In this document: piece by piece, positions 22,601 through 33,800 of the stretch | Layout: each line of letters begins with the position of its first letter | Numbering within the stretch: position 1 is the stretch's first letter | Assembly: GCA_037892935.1 (NCBI GenBank) | Contig: JAYXKI010000002.1 | Span: 1,054,001-1,118,000 of the forward strand | Direction: 5' to 3' | DNA length: 64,000 nucleotides | Source: Phlebopus portentosus | Taxonomy: Eukaryota; Basidiomycota; Agaricomycetes; Boletales; Boletinellaceae | Translations under genes and position numbers: made by a program | Notes under the pieces: generated by a model | Told to the model about the DNA's origin: nothing | The model's input: the letters and a program-made list of their open reading frames with translations, nothing else | Databases searched by the model: none

Positions 22601-25600
22601 TCGTCAGCAAAAACCGTTCTATCGTTAGGGCCAATCAGTGATTCCGAATCCGAGGGAATCCGCAGCGATGATAAACATTCCCGCCTCCTTCCTCTAATTT
22701 TCTTCCGAGACTCCGAGACTTCAGGAGCGACGACACCGCAGACTAAATCTAATGCGTTGGTTGCACGCATACCATCTTTACACGCCGTCGTGAATAAGGG
22801 GTCATCAGATGGACTTCAACTATGGGTCGATGACTTGACCCAGTGCATCGAACGGTTGATGAGCGGTGCTAGATCCGGTGCTAGCACACGCACTCAAGTC
22901 AGCAGAACGAGCAGCTTAATCGGTAGTCGTTACTTCATCTCCCGAACAGGAAGTGGTAGTACCGAGAGCGAGATGGCGGGTGGTGCTCCTAGTGGTGCAG
23001 CGAAGAGTGAACTAGTCATCAAAGTCTGTCTTACCGAAGGTATGTCCATTATTGTCCGTTTCGTGGCTATCGTGAAGTCTCTGATAATGATCCCGTGACG
23101 TTGCTAGCCTTCATTCGATTTGTCGTTCCGGCAAGTGAAGGCGTGGCCTCGAGCGCCAGCCGATTCCTTGACGTGTGTGCATCGGATCTGGATGCTTTGG
23201 TTGAATTCAAGCCCGAAGGAAAGGTGAGAGAAGCTCTCCGACCAGTCAAGTATGTGGGAAGACTTAACTTTTTTGCTACTTTAGGACGAAACAGTCATTT
23301 CGCTCAATGTCCTTGACGTGAACATTAAGGAGATCTCAGCTGGGGAAACACATGATGTTGTAGCACCGAAATCTGTGGGAATCGTAAGTAAAGGACCATT
23401 CTCTGAGCCGAAAATCCTAACGGCTGCTTGTCAGAGTGATGGTAAGAGACCATCTGTGCTCAGGATCCGGTTTCGTTCGGTAGCTTTACCTGGAACTGCT
23501 GCAAAAGAGTCCAGAGTAAGAATGGTTCTAAATGGACTGACCTTCAATCTATGGTCGGATGTGACATGGATGCAGGATCTTAATTCCTTCATAAAATCGC
23601 CTCCCGGGGTGAGTTTCTTTCAAAACCGGAAGATCTGCGTAACTAAAGAGCAATTAGGCCTTCGAGTCCGTGATACCAAGCGAAAGAACGCAAATTTCAT
23701 TGAACCTCCTGGAATGTGCATGTTGTATCACACCGCCTTCTCGGCCGAGCGTTCTTGTTCTTTCATTCGGCGATGTCACTATTTCAACAGATCTCGCTAG
23801 CAATTCTCAAGAGACCGCCCTCGGTATCACTGTTGCAGATCTTTCTATCCTTTTAAACGATGACAGTAAGGCATCAGTGGATAGTCCCATCTTTGGACGT
23901 CAGACAGAAGCAGAACGTTGGACGGTTGGCAACACTGGAATTCTTCTAATCGGAATTTTCAACTGATATAAAATTTAGAAGAAAGGATTTGCTCTTCTTG
24001 CTACCATTCAAGGTTTATCGTTGCGGTTGGAGCACAAAGCCATGGCAATACCGTCGAATACTCAGGTATGATCTTGCTTATGGTCATTCAAATTGTATAC
24101 CAATCAGCACGATCTCAGATCAACGTGAATGGCATGCGCCTCGATGTCCATGTGTGCGCGGACAGTATATCGGGAATCATCGGTTTTATCTTCGACTTGA
24201 AATCAATCATTCCAGAGACCACAGACTCATCATCGTGAGTAACTAACTCATTGTGGTTTTTGCTCAACATTCTTACTGATCAAAACGTCGAAAGGACGCA
24301 ACCAACGTTGCCTCGCAGACCGACACATGTAACTGACCCGCGATCTTCGACATTGCTCCGTGAGTTCCAATAATTTAATGTTCTGTATTCTTCCTGAAAC
24401 AAAATTCAGGGTCGTTGGACGAGCATGCCTTCCATCGACAACCTGTCATTGGGCCTCTACCGGATATGGTCGATGACGACCTACCAAAAAATCCTGAATA
24501 CCTAGATGCGTCGTTCGGTGCAGCTGCTGGATTGCGCCCTCTGGATGACGAAGACATCGAAGATGAGTTTTATCCGGAAGATCATGGTGATATCTCGCAA
24601 TCATCAGGTAACATCGTTGCAAGGCATGGAGGGGAAACCGTAAAGATGCTACATTCGCCAATTGAGATAGTCGAGAACTATTTCGACACCTTAACGCCTA
24701 GCTCCATCGACCTTGCATCCGAGTAAGTCAATATTTACCTCCATTCGTGTCGCGTGCAAGCTCATAATAGTCTTTGAATAAGGCACGGTGAAGCGGCTGT
24801 CAAGGTACGGGCGCAGGATTGTGAAGTTCATTTGCTTCTGTACGATGGATACGACTGGGAAAGGACAAGGAGGACCATCCGTGAAGAAGTGAAGCGAGTA
24901 CGACGGCGACTTGCGAAAATAAGACAGCTTCTGGCATCGGGGCAGACTTACGATCCCAATGTTGAGGAAGTCAATTCCAGACTCTTCAATTCCGTCTATG
25001 TTGGACTGGAACCAGAAGCAGAGGACCTAGATGGGGATGCTTTGATGGCTGCGATCGATGATGAGCTAGCTGTAGACACAAGCGACATGGCCTCCGAAAG
25101 TTCCTGGCAATCGTTCCAACCCGAGAAAAAGGCTACTACTAGAGTTCCAAGACAGTCTCTCCGAGTAAACAGATTAGATCGATCACAGGCGCCCAGTATC
25201 GAGTTCTCAATCCGTGGCATGGCTATTGACTTCGACCAGTATTTTCCGGGCGCTAGTCTCGCATCCCGTTTCCTCTCCACAATTAGGGACCTAGAAATCC
25301 TTGATCACATCAAGACTTCGACTTGGAGTACATTCCTTACCGAGCTTAGATCTGATTCACGAGGCAACATCCGTGAAACCGACTCAAACATGGTGAGAGT
25401 GGAACTACAAATCCTGCAACCGTTCCAGGGACATCATGAACAAGAGGCACGCCTGAAGGTGAGAAAGCATTCTTTTCTATTGTCGCATCTCGCCTTGACA
25501 ATACTTCAAGGCAAAAATTTTGCCCTTGAGACTTCATGTCGATCAGGACGCATTAGATTTCCTGAAGAAGTTCTTCAGCTTCAAGGACAGTGATGCAGAG

Positions 25601-26673
25601 CCTTCACCACCCCCAGACAACGAGATCTTCTTTCGTGAGTTCAGATTGCGAATACTTCATCGAGCAGAGTTTCTAATTATTATTCCCGCAGAACATGTGG
25701 AGATATTCCCGATAGACATTAAGCTTGACTACAAGCCTCGTCGAGTTGATTACAAGGCTTTGAGAGAAGGACGAACCATCGAGTTGATGAACTTCTTCCA
25801 CTTTGATGGCTCGGAAATGACTCTCAGACATCTTACGCTTACAGGGGTCAGCGAAGGCGTCAATTCTTCAGTAGAATATAATACTCATTGCTTCTGTTAC
25901 AGGTAACTGGTTGGGCTAGAATGTTTGATTTGCTTAATGATCTCTGGACGCCTGATGTCAAAGCAAACCAGCTGGTCGATGTTATTTCTGGGGTATCTCC
26001 AATTCGTTCCGCGGTCAACGTTGGATCCGGAATTGCAGATCTTGTGCTACTGCCAATCGCACAGTACAAGAAGGATGGCAGAATCATCCGTGGTTTGCAG
26101 AAAGGGGCCACGGCTTTCGTGAAGTCGACAGCCATGGAGGCAATCAGGCTTGGTGCTCGTCTTGCAACAGGCACGCAAGTTGTTCTCGAACAAACCGAGA
26201 ACGTGCTTGGCGCTCAGTTTTCAGGACCAGTGACAGCAGAAGCCCTACAGACACCTGGTGTTACCGACATAACCGGAGTACAATCAGGCGAAAGCAGCGC
26301 TTCGGCCGAGGAGCTTTACAGCCGGTATGCGGAGCAACCTACCAACATACGGGAAGGGGTGCAATCCGCGTATCGGAGTCTTTCGGAGAACGTCAAGTAT
26401 GCTGGGCAGACGATACTTGCGGTTCCGATGGAAGTCTATGAACGCTCCGGTACCGAGGTGAGTTGGGAAGAAAAATATCTTTATGGTTGGAGATTTTTGA
26501 CCTAATTGACTTGCCAGGGACCTGCTCGTGCTGTCATTAGAGCGGTGCCAATCGCAGTGCTGAAACCAATGATTGGAGCAAGCGAAGCCGTCAGCAAGAC
26601 GCTTCTGGGGCTTCACAATACGCTCGATCCGCAGGCTCAGATTGAGTCGGAGACGAAGTACAAACATCGATAA
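19692..26673 (+). CDS. ATG2: Autophagy-related lipid-transfer protein ATG2
   Basis: ATG2 is a rod-shaped bridge-like lipid transporter that links the ER to the growing phagophore, with ATG9 and ATG18 as partners. The chorein-like N-terminus is clear: [20 protein letters not shown], then [18 protein letters not shown], intron, [13 protein letters not shown], and [20 protein letters not shown]. The middle is long and variable with disordered insertions (about 20400-22500). The conserved C-terminal region includes [49 protein letters not shown], and then [21 protein letters not shown] with [20 protein letters not shown]. The last exon ends [20 protein letters not shown] at 26673. Roughly a dozen short introns interrupt the gene. 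Total length is about 2,000 residues, normal for fungi. No frame problem was noticed in the conserved parts. Confidence 0.96.
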
Positions 26674-26804
26674 ATTAAAGTTTAGCACACCTACATCGAC
26701 GACTGCAATTGTACTTTTATGCAAATACATTTCATTAAAATTGATGCTAGATAAACAAAGGACAAGAATATATGAAGTAACGAGAACATAAATGTTAGGG
26801 CGAC

Positions 26805-27626
26805 TCAATCGATTTCCATCCCCATGGAACGCCCCTCACCTGGAACAAGAGCGCTCTTTCGTATAGGCACACGAACCTTCTGGACAATCTTCTCTTGTGA
26901 CTCTTCGACAGAAAGCGCTGCCATAGGCTGTACGAGCTTGATAGTGCTCGGCGCAGCCAGTTTCTTCTTCTTGCGATGGGCAAGGAGTTTCGCGCGACTT
27001 GCGGCCATCCTGCCCACAGAACAAAAATCAATACGTTTACGCTGCATGAAGTGGAAATATGTGATAGTCGCGCACCGATTTCGCCAGAATGCCTGCTCGC
27101 GCCTCTGTCTGATCTCTCCGATACGCTTCATCGCCTTGATAGTCGTCTGAATAAGCTCCCTGTTGTACCGTACTGGGACGTTTCGTCTCTTCTCGAATTC
27201 GAAGGTTGAGTCCTAGCATTGCCAACAACCGTAAGAAACACTTTCTTCTTTAATGAACTCAGCAACGTACAATGATCATCTCCTTCCCATGTGTTCTCCT
27301 AAATGCTTTCGTCCAGCGTACTTTACGAGGATTTCGCTTCATTCTAATCGCGATGTCAGGAACAGCCGAATAAAACCGATACAATGAACACAAACTTGAA
27401 ATTTTTGTGACATCTAACGCTGATGTCAAGGATGCAGTGAAGCGATAGCATTCGACAAAGACTCACTTTGAGGAGCAGAAACGGAACATTTTGGCATCGT
27501 TACGGACGAAGGCTGAGCCTGCATTGGTATGTAATTTAGACCTCGTAGTACTATTGATTAGACGATGCACGCACCATGACCCGGATAGATACTCTTCGAG
27601 CAGAAATAGCACTTTTCGATCCTCAT
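26805..27626 (-). CDS. RLP24: Ribosome biogenesis protein RLP24
   Basis: RLP24 is a paralogue of ribosomal protein eL24. It occupies its place on pre-60S particles and is removed by the AAA ATPase Drg1/Afg2. Six exons fit in phase on the minus strand: 27626-27575, 27518-27467, 27413-27396, 27343-27271, 27212-27076 and 27009-26805, coding for 178 residues. The N-terminus [18 protein letters not shown] starts the zinc ribbon (CYFC, later FCSSKCHKNFK). Then come [31 protein letters not shown] and [19 protein letters not shown], all family hallmarks that separate it from eL24. Exon 3 is a microexon of only 18 nt. The convergent ATG2 stop is 131 bp away. Confidence 0.94.
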
Positions 27627-27998
27627 CGTGTAGTGTCTAGGCAAGTATTGTCTTCAAGTTCGCGTGTGTGGACTGTCCACGCCAAATTTTCTAGCCAAAT
27701 TTCCTAGTGTAGTTACGTCACGTGATAATGCTTGTAGAAATTCTAGAATACGTAATCATGATCTGCGTCGCCGATCACTCAGGGCAGAAATAATAACAAT
27801 AATTCAAGTTCGATCAAAAACTTTCAACATTCTCAGCGGAAGGTCGGAATACCGTATTCACAGATCATAAAACATAAGTAGCCTATTCCCTGTAATTTTA
27901 CATGAAATCCTGGGTGTCCATTTTTTTTCCAGAGCTTTTATTAAAAGGGTCTCGCTGGCTTTTTTTTAAAACTACCCCTCAACATGCAGCTTGGTCCT
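27627..27998. other. Spacer between the ornithine monooxygenase and RLP24
   Basis: Both flanking genes run leftwards, so this holds the 3' UTR of the monooxygenase and the RLP24 promoter. Two T runs (about 27920-27928 and 27960-27967) and an AT-rich stretch are the only visible features. Confidence 0.45.
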
Positions 27999-30008
27999 TC
28001 AGTTCGCATTGAGCAGATCGTCCAAGACTTCACCCGAACGAATGCTAGCGACGCTCAGGAGAGTATCACTAAGACCGTGAGTCGCTTCTTCACAGCCTTG
28101 AAGGTAGACGCGGTTGCCCGTGTCCAGAGCGGATGGAGCGGGAAGCAGCTTGTACGCGCGCGAAATTCGCAGCTGGATGGTCTGGGGAAGTGATCTCGGA
28201 GGCAACGATATACTAGGCGAGGACGGCGGAGTACTTGATGAGCTGCTAGTGCCGCTCTCTGTGTTCAAATGGCGATCGTTATCGGGTTCCTGGACGAGCT
28301 CCGCTCCCTCCTTAACGTTGTCGAAGGGTTTGCCTGTCTCGAACTGAACGTCGTAGTGAGCAGGAACCAGACGTACACGGGTATCGTCCGTCGCACTAGC
28401 GAGACCAAAATCCTTCGCAAGATTTGATTCACGAAGGAGACGAATCCATGTCTTTCGCTCGTAGCCAGTTCCGCAAATAACGATGTCGTAAGTGTCCTCT
28501 ATTAGCTGGTGCGTCCGGGCGTTCTGACGAATGAGCGTGACACGGTGAGGCAGCGAAGCATCTTTCTCCCGGGCAATTAAGTTGGCTCCGACGACAGTTT
28601 CGTTAATGCGGAGGTTAACGCGTGTCTTCGATACATTCTCGCCTTTACGAGAAGCGATCGCATCCGAAAGCTTTTGCTCATAAATAAGTTCATATAACTT
28701 ATCGTGCATATGCCGTCAAGTCAGCTGATGCCGTAAGTATGTTAAAATAAACCACATACGTTATCAATGGTCTTCGGATTGACGACGCTGTAGTTCGTAT
28801 TCTTATACTCGTAGAGCACCTGAGCTCTGAGGCGATCCGTTGGAAGGTTATACCATTCATCCGTTGCTATTCGGCGACGAGGATATCGAATTAGCATCCA
28901 GTCAACGAGGTCGCGGGATGGTACATACCCGCAGGATCAAAGATCTCATTCACGAAGGGAGTGTCGTCGCTGGGCTTGAGCGAATCTTTGCGAATGATCA
29001 TATCGATCTGATGGCCGCCGTGCGAACTACCTTCAAGCCTATTGTAAAGATCGATCAAGCACTCCGCGCAGCTCTGGCCGCCGCCGACCATAGCGACCTT
29101 GAGCGGAGTTCCTGACTGCGTCAGCTTGTCTAGGAGCGAGCCAATCGAGATCATATAATACGACGTGTGGAATACTGGAACGCTAAGCGTGCTTTGTGTC
29201 GTCCATTGCGGAGGCTGAAGAACTGCTAAGACGCGGGGCAGCCTTGGAGAAGGACCGGTGGACAAAATGATGTCCTCTATCAATTAATCACGGTTAACTC
29301 ATGCTTACGAACTTCAAGCAAGATAGCCTGTAACGTACTTGTCCTACGCACAACCACCTCATCGGATGGCGACCGACGACTCGTGACTTCAATAAGATCT
29401 CGTTCCTCGACACGAATTTTGGAGATCGAGACGACCTCTTCGCCATATGCAACATCGACGCCTCGTTTTTCTGCTTCGCGAGCCGCCCATCCAAGATAAT
29501 CGGCGAACTCGCGCCGCGACGGGACGGTCGTAGAGCGATTAATGAACGCACTAAGGCGGTTCTGCGAGTGGAGATAATTAAGGAAGGTAAAATACGAGCA
29601 CGGGTTGCGCAGGGTCGCTAGATCTTTCAGGCAGCTAAGAATATCGAGTAGGCTCGGTGTCAGAGAAGGTAAATCGAGAGACAGAAGTGGACATGGGGCA
29701 AGGATGCACGCCAATCAGGGTGATGGCTGACCTTATCTGCATCTTAGCGCCCGGGATGAGCATTCCCGGATGCCATTGGAACACTGTATTCTTGTCTACG
29801 AAAATAACACGTAGATTTTGCTTGAGCTAAGTGATTATTCGTTAGTTTGGATGAGTGACGGGCGAAATAGTCGGTTGCCGTTTACCTCGTTAGGAGACCA
29901 TTTATCGGAAATGGCTGCTGCGATAGCGATATTTGCTGGACCGAACCCAACACCGAGGAGATCAAAGGCGTCTATCTGGGTGTGGGTAGGATTGGAAGAG
30001 TCAGCCAT
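27999..30008 (-). CDS. L-ornithine N5-monooxygenase (SidA/OMO1 type)
   Basis: FAD- and NADPH-dependent enzyme that hydroxylates the side-chain amine of L-ornithine, the committed step of hydroxamate siderophore synthesis. The start is the ATG at 30008 (MADSSNPTHTQ). Seen in order: the FAD motif DLLGVGFGPANIAIAAAIS; FVDKNTVFQWHPGMLIPGAKMQI; then LKDLATLRNPCSYFTFLNYL and RREFADYLGWAAREAEKRGV, both diagnostic. Next are the NADPH-binding region KVAMVGGGQSCAECLIDL, DEWYNLPTDRLRAQVLYEYKNTNYSVV and YDIVICGTGYERK. The C-terminus carries a Ser/Pro insertion (about 28290-28200) and ends DDLLNAN. The protein is soluble with no obvious targeting signal. Its promoter is shared head-to-head with the peptide synthetase, and the central GATA cluster suggests iron repression. 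Several short introns are present and no frame break was found. Confidence 0.94.
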
Positions 30009-30377
30009 GTTGAACTATTTGGAAATGCAAGTGGCTCTCGTCGGAGATGAAATGAGGGGCGAGGGAGAGAAGATGGGAGAGTTCTGGTGTGTGAATGATT
30101 GACGAAGATGACGGTTTTATTTATTTTCAGAAAAGCGGGTGTTAAAACCGCCAAGGGGGAATAGATTTCCTTGAAAGAAGAGGGAAAAGTTACTGGCGAG
30201 TAGGAGGATATATCGGGTGGAGACGGTAGATAAAAGTTGCGGCAGAATGAGGCGATATTGAATGAAGTATGAGGGATGAATCGGACATGGGGACTGGGCA
30301 GAGATGAGAGCATGTGTGTCGGAGTAGTACATTGAGTGGCAAGAGGTAATATTTTCCATAGATGGCGGACACAAAAC

Positions 30378-30423
30378 GATATCAGATAATTGATATGATA
30401 TAGATAAAGTGATCTTATCTGAT
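30378..30423. promoter_or_regulatory. Cluster of iron-type GATA sites in the divergent siderophore promoter
   Basis: Six GATA cores lie within 42 bp (30378-30419). ATCAGATAA at 30381-30389 on the plus strand and at 30423-30415 on the minus strand both match ATCWGATAA exactly, the extended site described for iron-responsive GATA repressors (SREA, Urbs1 and relatives). A TAGATAA sits between them at 30401. The cluster is about 370-380 bp from each start codon, so it can serve both genes. A near match (ATCAGATAG) lies at 30768-30776. Repression under iron sufficiency is inference from the family. Confidence 0.75.
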
Positions 30424-30800
30424 CGCAACTGATCCCACGGTCATTCGATTAGATGGTTCTGCAGCGGGCTAAGGGGAGGGTTGTCTTGTCCCCTCCGACC
30501 CATTTTTCGAGGGATGCTCATTCACGCGGAGGATCCGGACGAGCAAAGAGAAGACTCGCGAGGAAAGGTTCGCGGGCCGAATCAAAGTGTGACGAAGATC
30601 GTGTACCAGATCGGGCTGGGGGGAAGGCGTGATGACATATACATACATAGGAGGGTTCAGCTCAGGTAATACTCAAGGTATCCATATGGCACAATGATAT
30701 TTGTGTGTGCCACTCGCATCATACATAAACTCAATGCATGCGTTGATCCCAGTCTGCTCTCGTCGCATCAGATAGGTCGTGTTGTTTCCCACTCCCAAGC

Positions 30801-33800
30801 ATGTCTACGCCTGACCCAGACGAGGACTCCGACTCTCCCTTCGCCGATTACCATTTCCTCTCTCTCCCGGATCTATCCACCCTTCGCCATCCCCAGTCTT
30901 CTCGTCAACTTCTTTCCGTTCGCATTGATCCCGACGCCTCGATCAAGGTTATCCTCGTCGCTCTTGCCCGATGTCTAGGTGCCTATTGTGGGGCCAGTGA
31001 CGTTCTTCTCGCGTGGCACCCCCAAGACTCTCCGACGGATTCGCGCGCAATCACTGCTATTCGCGTCAACTGGACAAACTCGAGCAAATACGAGGATGTT
31101 CTGAATAACCTTATTCTTCGCAATTCCGACGACAATCCTTCGAGTATCCGATCTACTCTCGGAATCGAAATAGATGATGGTCTCCAGCCGTTTCTTGCTA
31201 TTCTCACTTCAGATCTCGAATACAATCACCCTCTCCTCGTGTCTGTCGAATCAAAAGCCAATGGTTCTGAACAAGAAGAGCAAATATTGCACTTAAAGTA
31301 TTCAACTCGCCATTTCCACGCGTCGTCCACCGAGCTCCTTGCGAAACAAGTAGCTGTGCTAACGGCTCGTATTGCTCAAGATCCCGCTTCTTCGCCGAAG
31401 TATCTTGATTTCCTCCCAGACGAACTACTGTCTATTGTACCGATGCGTACAGACGGGACATCGTATACGCATTATCCGCCCGCTAGTAATATCATTGAAT
31501 TCATAAAGCGGCATGATCCCGCGACGGTGGAAATTGAGTATTACCCGGATCTGCATCTCGAGGAACCTGGTGCGGTCGAGCAATCCGTGCAGCTCTTGAC
31601 GTTCGGAGATTTGGACAAGCGTTCGAATCGGTTCGCGGCATACCTACTTGCGCAAGGCCTCGAGCTTGAAGATCGAGTCACTATTTGTATGCCTCGGGGC
31701 ATAGAATACCATGTTGCCATAATTGGTGTACTCAGAGCAGGAGGCTGCTATGTTCCTGTACGTCATCTCTTTAGAATCAGCAGGTCAACTCCGTTGATTG
31801 TCATTTTCCAGATCGATGATGAACTACCCAAAGAACGACAGGACTTTATTAACGAGGATTCAGGTGCTCGCTTTACGCTTACGGCCGAAAACATTGAGGA
31901 GCACATAACAGCGTCCGAGTCGTATCCTGATGACGATGTCAATAATACGCGCAGTGATGGTCTTGCATATATGTTGTATACGAGCGGGACGACGGGTGCA
32001 CCAAAAGGTTGTCTACTTAAGCACGACGGGTTCGCTCAGGCTATTCATGCATTGAGCTGGTTCGCAAATCAGGCAGGTCCCAACAAGCGCCGTTGGCCTC
32101 AAGCGGGACGTTACCTCTGCGTTGCTTGTAAGGAAGCCTTTGCATGATCTCTCGAAATCCGATTCTAATCTATGTACCTAGCTGTCGCATTCGATGTGCA
32201 TTTAGCGGAGATTTTCGTAGCGTTGTCGCTTGGGATGACGCTCATCTGTGCACCTCGTTCGCAATTATTCGAGGACCTGCCACGTTGGTTGCATAGGCTT
32301 CATATCACGCATGTAGGGATTGTTCCGAGTCTTATAGAAGCGACGATGCATGCGGTTGCGGAGTCTATAGAACTTGCAGTTGATGACGATGGGACCGGCG
32401 TGAAGAATAAGACAATGGATTTGGCGTACATTGCTAGTGGCGGCGAGAAAATGAGCGATTCAGTACGACCTTTCACTGGCTCACCGTTATCAAGTTCTAA
32501 AAAGTGATTGTAGATCTTAGATAAATGGGCGGACAGCCCTCTTGTTACATTGGCAAACTTCTACGGTCCCAGCGAAACGACAATAGGGTGTTCGGCACAT
32601 CTCATGACTTCCGCGACGCGAAAGGAAAACATCGGCCGTATTTTTGAGAGTTGCTCTGCATACGTAGTCGACGAGAATCTCAATCCGGTCGTCCGTGGTG
32701 GTGTGGGCGAACTTCTTGTTGGAGGGCGGCTCGTCGGCCGCGGTTATCACAACCGACCAGATTTGACTGCAAAGGCTTTCATTGAATTTTCCATGGTCCG
32801 CATCGTGAAAGAGTCTATCGTACAGGGGATCTCGGTAGGTTATCTACTTGTGTCATCTATACACAGGATCTGGCTGAATAGCGACGGTAGTTCGACTTAT
32901 GCCGGACGATACAATGGAAATCCTAGGCCGCATTGATACCCAGATAAAACTCCGTGGAGTCCGCATAGAGTCGGAGGGCGTTTCGTCGGTCATCCGTAAT
33001 GCCGCTGTCCGCTTCCCCGGTCTCCATGTCAAGAACGCACCGGATGTTTCCACAATCCTCGCTCGCCATCCGCAGTTGAAGACGGACCAGCTCGTGTCAT
33101 TCATTGGCCTCGATTCTACGGCGACCATTGCTCACCGCCGGTCTACGAAACCAAGCATCTATGAGAATGTCGCGCGAGGTCTCATGCATGCTCTGAAGGA
33201 AGCATGCACCCGAGAGCTTGCGAGCTATATGCGTCCTGCGCACGTTGTTCCATTGGACTTTATTCCGTTAAACCAAAATGGGAAGACAGACAACAAAGTG
33301 CTCAGTGCTCTCTTCCAGTGTGAGAGCCTGGAGACCCTCAGCCGTGCGGGCGCCCAGAAGGATGACCATCATGTTAATGGGGTCGAATCTTCTCGTAGTC
33401 TGAATGAGCTCGAGGTGAATGTCGCCGAGATCATATGCAAGTACGCGGAGGTTCGCAAAGAGCAACTTATTCCTTCTTCAAATCTGTTCCAGCTTGGATT
33501 TGATTCTGTGAAGCTTGTACGGCTAGCCTCAGAGTTTCGTTCCTTGTGTAACGCGAGGTCATTATCCGTCGGTACTATCATTCAACATCCGACCATAGAG
33601 GGGCTAGCAACCCTCTTAGAGGGTGCCCAAGGCCCGAACCAAAGGAAATCCAGCGTGTCTCGTGTCGAAGAGTTCGCGCAACAGTGGAGGCCAGAAGTCG
33701 AAGAGACTTATGGAGCTGAAAAGATCGAAAAAGCATTGCCTACCTTCCCTGTCCAGGACGGTGTACTGTACCGCTCAGCAGATCTCAAGACTCTATACAT

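Noticed and set aside
31758..31811. Uninterrupted reading through the first synthetase intron
   Set aside because: The 54-nt segment is open in frame, but it has a GTACGT donor and a TTTCCAG acceptor, and removing it gives the standard A-domain sequence (YVP then IDDELPKERQ).
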